The notes under the pieces: model-generated
What the model was told of the DNA's origin: nothing
Seen by the model: the letters and a program-made list of their open reading frames with translations, nothing else
Database searches by the model: none
Part shown: positions 57,954 through 64,000 of the stretch, in pieces
Position numbering within the stretch: the first letter of the stretch is position 1
Layout of the letters: each line of letters opens with the position of its first letter
Made by a program: the position numbers and the translations under genes
Source of the DNA: Streptomyces bambusae
GTDB lineage: Bacteria > Actinomycetota > Actinomycetes > Streptomycetales > Streptomycetaceae
Length of the DNA stretch: 64,000 nt
Direction: 5' to 3'
Assembly: GCF_020532645.1 (NCBI RefSeq)
Contig: NZ_JAJAUZ010000020.1
Location: forward strand, 1 to 64,000

Positions 57954-60860
57954 TCAGCCGAGCCGCGTCAGCTTGCTTCCGAAGCCGGGCTCGGCCAGGT
58001 CGGTCCGAAGGACCACCGGGACCTTCACCTGGCTGGCGCCCGCGCCGACGGTCAGCGTGCCGACCTCGGTACCGGCCCTCGCCGAGTGCGGCAGCGCGCC
58101 GGACCCGCCGAGCTTCACGTCCACCTTCAGCGAGGCCCAGCCGACGGCATCCACGTCCGCGCCGGCCACGACCGGCGTCCGGCCGCCGAGGCCGTCGTCC
58201 ACGTACCCGACGACATCACCCTTCTTGATCACCTTGGCGCCGGTGAGCGCGTCCTGGGTCTCCAGCATCAGCTTCTTGCTGGCCGCGATGGCGGTGTCCA
58301 GGATCGGGGTGTCGTGCTGGCCGAGGACGGCGCCGACGATGAACTGGTCCGTCTTGCCGACCATCTTGTGCGCGGCGAACAGCAGGTTGCCGCCGGCGGC
58401 CGTGGTACTGCCGGTCTTGATGCCGAGCGAGTTGTTGTACGGGACCAGGGAGTTCCAGTTCCGCCACTTCTTGCCGTACTGGTCCTCCCACTCCGGCAGC
58501 TTCGTGATGTCGCGCAGCACCGGGATCTCGATGAGCTTGAGGCCCAGCTTGACCTGGTCCTCGGCGGTGCTGACGGTCGTCGCGTCCAGGCCCGAGGGGT
58601 CCGTGTACGTGGTGTTGGTCATGCCGAGTTCGCGGGCGGTGTCGTTCATCTTCTTGACGAACGCCTCCTGCGATCCGGAGTCCCAGCGGGCCAGCAGGCG
58701 CGCGATGTTGTTCGCGGAGGGGATCATCAGCGCGGCGATCGCGTCGTACTCGCTGATCTTGTCCCCGGCCCTGGCCGTGTTCATCGTGGACTCGTTGTCC
58801 GTCTTGTCCTTCTGGCCCTCGCGCTCGGCGGTCTCGTCGATGGGGATCATCGCGCCCTTTTCGCCCCGCTTGAACGGGTGGTCGCGCAGGATGATGTACG
58901 CCGTCATCGACTTGGTGACCGAGGCGATCGGGATCGGCTTCTGCTCGCCGGACGAGGCGATCGTGCCGAGGCCTGAGGCGGCCATCCAGGACTGGCCCTT
59001 GGGGGGCGTGGTCAGGTTCGGCTTGCCGCCGTCGAAGGTGTACGAGGAGTCCGCGGTCATCGTCAGCGTGACCTCGGGCAGCGGGCGGACCAGCTGGACG
59101 ACGGCGAAGACGATCAGGAGCAGCAGGACCAGCGGGGTCCAGATCTTGAACCGCCGGACCGTCGTGCGCAGCGCGCTCGGCGGCGGGGGCGGGTTGTTGG
59201 TGAGGTCCGCCAGCATGTCGAGGGGCGGCTTCGGCGGCAGCGGCTGCTGCTTGGTCCGCTCGGGCTCGTCGAACGCGGCGAGCGAGGCGGCGGACGGGCC
59301 GGCGGGCGCGGTGGGCTTGCCGGGTGCGGCGGGGCCGGCGGGCGGCTTCGGGGCGGCGGGTGCCGGTGCCGGTGCCGATGCCTTGGGCGTGGCGGGCTGG
59401 TACGGGGTGACCGGCTTGGGAGCGGCCGGGGTGCGGGGGGTGTCGTCGCTGCGCAGCGGGACGAAGGTGCTCGCCGGGCGCCCGCCGGCGGGCTCGGCCT
59501 CGCCGCCGGGGGCGGGCTTGGGCACGACCGGCGCGCGGAACACGGCGGTCGGCTGGTCCACCTCGGGGGCCGGCTCGGGCTCGGGCTTGGGCTTGGGCTT
59601 GGGGGTGACGGCCTTGAGGACGGTGGTCTCGTCGGACTTCGGGGCCGGCTTGGGCGTGACCGCCTTGAGCACGGTCGTCTGCTCGGCGGCCGGCTCGTCA
59701 CCGGGCTTCTTCACGGCGCGGAACACGGTCGTGTCCCCGCCGGCCGGTGCCGGTCGCCGCTCGGCGGTGGCCGCCCAGGCGGCGACGGAGGCCCGCGGGT
59801 CCTCCCCGGGCCGCTGCCCGCCGACCCGCGGGTCGCCAGACTTTGCATCCGCATCCGCATCCGCATCGGAGGCGGAGGCGGAGGCGGAGGCGGCCGGACC
59901 CTGCTCGGCCGACGCCTTGGCCGCGGCGGCCGGAGCGGCGGCGGCGGGCTTGGCCGGGGCGGCCGGAGCGGACTCGGGCCGCTCGGCGGGGCTCTCCGCC
60001 GCGGCCGGATCGGGCTTGGCCGCGGGCCGGCGCACGGCGAACCAGTCGGTCGACTCCGAAGCCTTGGGGGCGGCGTCCTCGGCCGCACCACCGACCGCCT
60101 CCGCGGCCTTGGCGGCACGGGCGGCCGCGGGCTCGGCCTTGGCGGCACCGGCAGCCGTAGAACCGGCCTTGGCGGCGGCATCCGTTGCGGGCTCGGCCGC
60201 GGGCTCGGCCGCGACACCGGTCCGGTCCGCGCCGTCGGACGCGCCCGCAGAGCCGGCCTCGCGCTCGGCCGCACTTCCGGCCGGGGCTGCGGTCTTGGCA
60301 GGTCGGGCGGCCGCGGGCGCGGCCTTGGAGGCGACAGGTGCAGACCCGGACTCGGCGGCATCGGCGGCCGCCGCCTCCGCCGCGGGCTCGCCCGGGGTCT
60401 CGGCCCCGGCCTCGCGCCGGGCGGCGCCCTCGGTCCGGTCCGTGCTCCCGGCCGCATCCGCGGATCCGGACCCGGTCGCGGTCGCTTCCCCGGTGGGGGC
60501 GGGACCCCCGGACGCGTCCTCGGCGGCGGGCTCGGGCTCGGCGGTCGGCGTCTCGGTCGGTACGCGGCGGGCCGGGAGTTCCTGGGTCACGTCGGACGGG
60601 GTCACGAAACGGGAGACGGAGCCGAGGAGTACCGTGGCGTCAGGACTCGGCTTCGCAGCTGCGACCGGTTCGGCCGGCGGCGGGGTCGTCGTACGCGCGT
60701 CGGACTCGGAGTCGGTGCCGTCGGAGGGTTCGTCATCCGGTGACGCCGACGTAGCCGGCGTGCGGAAAACCGAAAGGCGGGGGTCGCGCTCCTCCGCGGA
60801 AGAGTCCGTCGCCCCCGGCGAACCTTGCTGTACCGACTTGTCGGGGGACTCGCCCGCCAC
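57954..60860 (-). CDS. D-alanyl-D-alanine carboxypeptidase with very long cytoplasmic tail
   Basis: 968 residues; PBP5/DacA-type enzymes are about 400. The C-terminal peptidase has S647-V-T-K650, SAN in IPSANNIA, and KTG in GIKTGSTT. One membrane helix (about 570-592) precedes it. The roughly 570-residue N-terminal part is cytoplasmic, Ala/Pro/Glu-rich and apparently disordered. It carries repeated Thr-centred motifs (TTVFRAV, TTVLKAV twice, TAVFRAP, LSVFRTP). GTG 60860 has a GAGGAGG ribosome site; longer frames to 60992 lack one. It would trim the stem peptide of peptidoglycan outside the membrane. Confidence 0.92.
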   Translation of the reverse strand: MAGESPDKSVQQGSPGATDSSAEERDPRLSVFRTPATSASPDDEPSDGTDSESDARTTTPPPAEPVAAAKPSPDATVLLGSVSRFVTPSDVTQELPARRVPTETPTAEPEPAAEDASGGPAPTGEATATGSGSADAAGSTDRTEGAARREAGAETPGEPAAEAAAADAAESGSAPVASKAAPAAARPAKTAAPAGSAAEREAGSAGASDGADRTGVAAEPAAEPATDAAAKAGSTAAGAAKAEPAAARAAKAAEAVGGAAEDAAPKASESTDWFAVRRPAAKPDPAAAESPAERPESAPAAPAKPAAAAPAAAAKASAEQGPAASASASASDADADADAKSGDPRVGGQRPGEDPRASVAAWAATAERRPAPAGGDTTVFRAVKKPGDEPAAEQTTVLKAVTPKPAPKSDETTVLKAVTPKPKPKPEPEPAPEVDQPTAVFRAPVVPKPAPGGEAEPAGGRPASTFVPLRSDDTPRTPAAPKPVTPYQPATPKASAPAPAPAAPKPPAGPAAPGKPTAPAGPSAASLAAFDEPERTKQQPLPPKPPLDMLADLTNNPPPPPSALRTTVRRFKIWTPLVLLLLIVFAVVQLVRPLPEVTLTMTADSSYTFDGGKPNLTTPPKGQSWMAASGLGTIASSGEQKPIPIASVTKSMTAYIILRDHPFKRGEKGAMIPIDETAEREGQKDKTDNESTMNTARAGDKISEYDAIAALMIPSANNIARLLARWDSGSQEAFVKKMNDTARELGMTNTTYTDPSGLDATTVSTAEDQVKLGLKLIEIPVLRDITKLPEWEDQYGKKWRNWNSLVPYNNSLGIKTGSTTAAGGNLLFAAHKMVGKTDQFIVGAVLGQHDTPILDTAIAASKKLMLETQDALTGAKVIKKGDVVGYVDDGLGGRTPVVAGADVDAVGWASLKVDVKLGGSGALPHSARAGTEVGTLTVGAGASQVKVPVVLRTDLAEPGFGSKLTRLG
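59845..59893. repeat. Hexanucleotide microrepeat inside the carboxypeptidase gene
   Basis: Runs of GCATCC/GCATCG and then GGAGGC encode an alternating Ala-Ser and Ala-Asp tract. Six-base units keep the frame, so copy-number change would only alter tail length. Confidence 0.9.
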
Positions 60861-61051
60861 CAGTTCCTCCTCGTTCGCTGTCCAGTTGCCCAGCTGTCCG
60901 AACCGTCTCACAGTGTCCCGTCTCGGGGGCATCGCCCTCGTGGTAGACGAGAACGACATAGTTGCCGGTTCCCCCACAAAGCGGCCAGGCACTCTCGACA
61001 GATGAATGTGAGAGGGGTCACCCTGTCACTCATCCACGCGGGGAGGCATGG

Positions 61052-61819
61052 ATGGGCAGGAGCCGCAGAACAATTCCGGAGGAGCTTCTGCTGCTCGCTT
61101 TGGACCCGGCCACGGGTACCACGGCGCAGCCGCAGTCGCTCGACCTCGGCCTGGCCGGGGCACAGCTAGTGGAGCTGGCTCTGGCGGGACGGATAGCCCC
61201 TGACGGGGATCGTATCGCCGTGGTGATGCCACGGCCGACAGGAGATCCGACCTTGGACTCCGCACTGGAACTGCTGCGCCGTCGCGGCAGCCCGGTACGG
61301 GCGGTCCACTGGATCGGCGGACCCCGGCTGGGGCTCCGCCAGATTTACCTCGCCCATCTGGAGCGGTGCGGCATGGTGCATGCCGTGGCCGGACAGATGT
61401 GCGGGGTGCTGCCGACGACTCGCTACCAGGCGACCGACACGGCGATCAGCCGGGAGATCCGTGCCCGGCTCGACAGCGCGATCCGCACCGGTGTACCGCC
61501 GGACCCGCGGACCGCGGCGCTCGCTGCGCTGGCCCACGCGGTCGGACTCGGCAAGCACCTGTACCCCGGCAACGAAGGCCGGTCGTCCCGTTCGCGACTG
61601 CGGGACCTGATCCGGCACGACCCCATGGGCGGCCTCGTGGCGCACGCCGTGATGGACGTCCAGAACGGTGTCGCCGCCCAGCCGCGGCGCGCACCGGCGG
61701 CAGCAGCCGGCGGGGGCCGGCCGGCCGGGGCCGCGGCCCCGGCGGGAAGCACCCGTCCGACCGGCGGCGTTCCACTGCAGCCGCGCCGCGGGGCCATGGC
61801 CCGCGCCGCCGCTCACTGA
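61052..61819 (+). CDS. GPP34 family phosphoprotein
   Basis: 255 residues. The start IPEELLLLALDPATGTT, then LDLGLAGAQLVELALAGRI, matches the GPP34 (Golgi phosphoprotein 3-like) family, which binds phosphatidylinositol phosphates in eukaryotes. Streptomycetes carry several, with unclear roles. The last 60 residues are an Ala/Pro/Gly-rich tail. GGGAGG precedes ATG 61052. It is divergent from the carboxypeptidase gene. Confidence 0.9.
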   Translation: MGRSRRTIPEELLLLALDPATGTTAQPQSLDLGLAGAQLVELALAGRIAPDGDRIAVVMPRPTGDPTLDSALELLRRRGSPVRAVHWIGGPRLGLRQIYLAHLERCGMVHAVAGQMCGVLPTTRYQATDTAISREIRARLDSAIRTGVPPDPRTAALAALAHAVGLGKHLYPGNEGRSSRSRLRDLIRHDPMGGLVAHAVMDVQNGVAAQPRRAPAAAAGGGRPAGAAAPAGSTRPTGGVPLQPRRGAMARAAAH

Positions 61820-61836
61820 CGTTCGGGAGCCGCCTG

Positions 61837-61884
61837 CGCGCGGGGGGACGGGACCGGATCCGACCGGTCCCGTCGCCCCGCGCG
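61837..61884. terminator. Hairpin after the GPP34 gene
   Basis: A 21-bp stem with one mismatch (61837-61857 with 61864-61884) and a six-base loop lie 18 bases past the stop. Confidence 0.8.
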
Positions 61885-62039
61885 TCCGTCGTTTCCGATC
61901 GCTTTCCTGTCGTTTTCCCAGCGCCGTCCGGGTGTTCGGTGGCAATCTGCAGTTCAGCAGACACGCAGAGACACCCAGAGACACGCCGAGCGGGCCGTCA
62001 GCCAGACGCCCGCGGCCGGAAAGCGGAGGTAACGTTCCC

Positions 62040-62921
62040 GTGGCGTCCAATGTCAATCCCACCGTCCGACGCCGCCGCCTGGGTATGGAGCTCCGCAAGC
62101 TCCGCGAGGACAAGGGCATGACGGCCGAGCAGGTCGCCGAGCGCCTCCTGGTCTCCCAGTCGAAGATCAGCCGACTGGAGAACGGCCGCCGTTCGATCAG
62201 CCAGCGCGACGTCCGCGACCTGTGCGACGTGTACGAGGTCGAGGACCGCCGGCTGGTGGACTCGCTGATGCAGATGGCCAAGGACTCGCGCCAGCAGGGC
62301 TGGTGGCACGCCTTCGGCGACATCCCGTACAGCGTGTACATCGGGCTGGAGACCGACGCCGCCTCGCTGCGCGTCTACGAGCCGCAGATCATCCCCGGAC
62401 TGCTCCAGACCCCCGAGTACGCCGCCGCCATCGTGCGGGGTGCGCTGCCGGAGACCGCGCAGGCGGACATCGAGAAACGGGTGCAGGTGCGGATGCGCCG
62501 CCAGGACCGGATCTCGGAGGAGGAGAACGCCACGGAGCGCGGGCCGCTGCGGCTGTGGGCGGTGATCGACGAGGCCGCGCTGCGCCGCCGGGTCGGCGAC
62601 GGTGCGGTCATGGTCCGTCAGCTGGAGCACCTGATGGAGCAGTCGGAGCTGCCGCACGTGACGGTGCAGGTGATGCCCTTCAGCATGGGCGCGCACCCGG
62701 GCGTGAACGGTCAGTACGCGATTCTGGAATTTCCGGACGCGTCGGATTCGACCGTTGTCTACATCGAAGGCGTCACAAGCGACTTGTACCTGGAAAAAGC
62801 GAACGACGTCCAGAAGTACAGCGTCATGTACGAGCACCTGCGGGCGCAGGCACTGAATGTCGAGCAGACCCGGGAGTTCATCGCGGGCATCATCGGCGAT
62901 CACACCGCAAAGCGCCCTTAG
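62040..62921 (+). CDS. XRE-family regulator with DUF5753 ligand domain
   Basis: 293 residues. HTH at about 15-70 (LGMELRKLREDKGMTAEQVAERLLVSQSKISRLENGRRSISQRDVRDLC). The DUF5753 domain follows (PQIIPGLLQTPEYAAAIV, QVMPFSMGAHPGVNGQYAILEFPD, then VVYIEGVTSDLYLE). Such regulators are usually next to DUF397 genes, as here, and include WhiJ- and AbaA-like controllers of development. GTG 62040 has GGAGG. Confidence 0.93.
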   Translation: MASNVNPTVRRRRLGMELRKLREDKGMTAEQVAERLLVSQSKISRLENGRRSISQRDVRDLCDVYEVEDRRLVDSLMQMAKDSRQQGWWHAFGDIPYSVYIGLETDAASLRVYEPQIIPGLLQTPEYAAAIVRGALPETAQADIEKRVQVRMRRQDRISEEENATERGPLRLWAVIDEAALRRRVGDGAVMVRQLEHLMEQSELPHVTVQVMPFSMGAHPGVNGQYAILEFPDASDSTVVYIEGVTSDLYLEKANDVQKYSVMYEHLRAQALNVEQTREFIAGIIGDHTAKRP

Positions 62922-63178
62922 CGACGGAACCGCGGAAACCGACGGAAAGGGCGAAAAGCCGGACAGGTGGCCAGAAACCCGCAGGTCACAGGCGGGCCTG
63001 CCGAGAAAGCCGGTACGGTACACCGCAAGTACCCGGACATGGAAGACCCAACCGGAATATGCCATCCAGTCGAGTGAATGGCCTCATCGCTCCCGGAGGA
63101 CGGCGAGTAGCGTCGATCACGCCAATCAGGAAAAGGTTGGCGCCACATCAGATCGAACTCGCCAGACCGGAGCAGAAA

Positions 63179-63391
63179 ATGGCCATTCACCAGGGCGCCA
63201 CGATGAACTGGACGAAGTCCTCGTATTCCGCCGGAAACGGCGCGTGCGTCGAGGTCATGTCCCCCGTCATGTCCGAGATCGCCGTGCAGGACTCGAAGGT
63301 GCAGGACGGGCCGTCCCTGTCCTTCGCGCCCGGCTCCTGGACCTCCTTCGTCGCCGGTGTGACCCGTGGGCCGCTGGGGCGTCTCGCCTGA
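63179..63391 (+). CDS. DUF397 protein, partner of the XRE regulator
   Basis: 70 residues. The signature is WTKSSYSAGNGACVEV, then VQDSKVQDGPSLSFAPGSWTSFVAGV. The ATG at 63179 follows GGAGCAGAAA; ATG 63203 (MNWTKSS) also fits the family. It lies 257 bases after the XRE gene. DUF397 proteins are thought to modulate their cognate XRE/DUF5753 regulators. Confidence 0.92.
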   Translation: MAIHQGATMNWTKSSYSAGNGACVEVMSPVMSEIAVQDSKVQDGPSLSFAPGSWTSFVAGVTRGPLGRLA

Positions 63392-63483
63392 GCACAGGGG
63401 AGATCACGCCATCGGTATCCGAAGCACCACTGACATGAGCCCTCTCGACTGGTCCGCCGTCCCGGCCGAGGGGGCTCGGCCAT

Positions 63484-63522
63484 GTCCGGGGCCGGCCGCG
63501 GGCGTCGCAGCCGGCCCCGGAC
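63484..63522. terminator. Bidirectional hairpin between the DUF397 gene and the last gene
   Basis: A perfect 13-bp stem (63484-63496 with 63510-63522) with a 13-base loop lies between convergent genes. Confidence 0.75.
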
Positions 63523-63532
63523 CCGTCTCCGC

Positions 63533-64000
63533 TCAGCGCAGCAGGTCCACGTACCGGTCGGTGCCCGGCACGGTCGGGATGAACGGCGCGACCAGCTCGA
63601 CCCGGCCCAGCCCGGCGTCCGCCACCTCGGTGTCCAGGCCGCGGAACCGGTCCCAGCACTCCCGCGGGTCCGCCTCCAGGAACCACAGCAGCGTCAGCCG
63701 CGAGTCGACGCCCTCGACCTGCTTCACGTAGGTCATCCGGTCCCCCGGCAGCGGGGTCGGGCGGAAGACCGTCACCAGGGCCGCCGGGCCGCCCGCCAGC
63801 CGGGCCGGGAGGGCCCGCGAGCGCAGCCACTCCAGCAGTTCGGCCCGCTGCTGCGGCCCGTCGGCGTCGACGACCTGGAGGACCAGGCCGCGGTACGGGT
63901 GGTCCAGGGCGTGGAAGTCCCGGGGGCCGGCGGCGCCGTCGCGGTAGACGGTCGCCTCGTGGTCCTGGAAGGCCGTGAAGACGTGGGTGCGGTCGCGGTA
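63533..64000 (-). CDS. Unknown protein, C-terminal 155 residues (5' end outside window)
   Basis: The frame is open from the end of the window, so the start lies beyond 64000. Visible sequence includes RTHVFTAFQDHEATVYRDG, GPRDFHALDHPYRGLVLQVVDADG, a segment MTYVKQVEGVDSRLTLLWFLEADPRECWDRFRGLDTEV, and the end VPGTDRYVDLLR. It is soluble with alternating strands and helices, perhaps a dimeric alpha-beta barrel. I do not recognise a family. GTG 63775 is internal, not the start. Confidence 0.75.
   Translation of the reverse strand, partial: YRDRTHVFTAFQDHEATVYRDGAAGPRDFHALDHPYRGLVLQVVDADGPQQRAELLEWLRSRALPARLAGGPAALVTVFRPTPLPGDRMTYVKQVEGVDSRLTLLWFLEADPRECWDRFRGLDTEVADAGLGRVELVAPFIPTVPGTDRYVDLLR

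Noticed and set aside
1..64000. Insertion sequence, prophage or integrative element
   Set aside because: No transposase, integrase, terminal inverted repeats or phage genes were seen, and the single tRNA gene has no adjoining direct repeat with an integrase.

Overview
The window is high-GC actinobacterial DNA, almost certainly from Streptomyces or a close relative. The evidence is the codon bias (G or C at nearly every third position), two rodlins and three chaplins, a HrdD-type sigma factor with a textbook sigma-R promoter, an XRE/DUF397 pair, frequent GTG and TTG starts, and many families seen mainly in streptomycetes. I count about 57 protein genes, one tRNA and a set of strong intergenic hairpins, and no insertion sequence, prophage, rRNA or CRISPR array. 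Family names come from recalled sequence signatures; no database search was run.

Layout. 1-981: the end of an SAF/CpaB-like gene, then mscL. 1040-12699 (all minus strand): a hypoxic energy-metabolism island. A tightly coupled operon (start/stop overlaps at every junction but one) runs from a heme-b-like membrane subunit through a Nas/Nap-type molybdoenzyme, a 4Fe-4S protein, a Rieske protein and a small membrane protein to NarK. Next to it lie pyruvate formate-lyase with its activase (pflBA) and a second narK. A perfect Rex-type operator and a DosR/OsdR-like box lie upstream of pflB. 12943-20366: a mixed stretch (LtrA-like protein, cytochrome P450, small secreted proteins, a PAS-GAF-PP2C-ATPase phosphatase).

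20380-34351: an exopolysaccharide locus. The minus-strand operon encodes two GT4 glycosyltransferases, a polyprenyl-phosphate sugar-1-phosphate transferase, an O-antigen ligase/polymerase-like protein, a MurJ/Wzx-like flippase, a deacetylase, a Wzz-like protein and a FemAB/GNAT-like protein. Beside it are a plus-strand secreted GH26-like hydrolase and an unusual ATP-grasp/FAD-enzyme pair. 34373-40447: a surface-layer locus directly next door, with a DUF3344-like secreted protein, rodlin, short chaplin, a single-domain long chaplin with an LAETG anchor, a small secreted protein, another short chaplin, a Leu-Pro repeat protein and a second rodlin. Together the two loci look like a contiguous cell-surface and aerial-growth region.

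40551-64000: a VKOR-like protein, a P1 peptidase, fruK, two DHA2 efflux pumps each with a regulator gene (WYL and TetR), hrdD, an M6 metalloprotease, a quinone oxidoreductase, a stand-alone type II thioesterase, tRNA-Arg(CCU), a class F sortase-like lipoprotein, a GT-C-like membrane protein, a 968-residue D,D-carboxypeptidase with a very long intracellular tail, a GPP34 protein, an XRE/DUF5753 regulator with its DUF397 partner, and the 3' part of an unknown gene. Two arrays of a GC-rich Streptomyces-type intergenic repeat lie at 47.1 kb and 55.4-55.7 kb.
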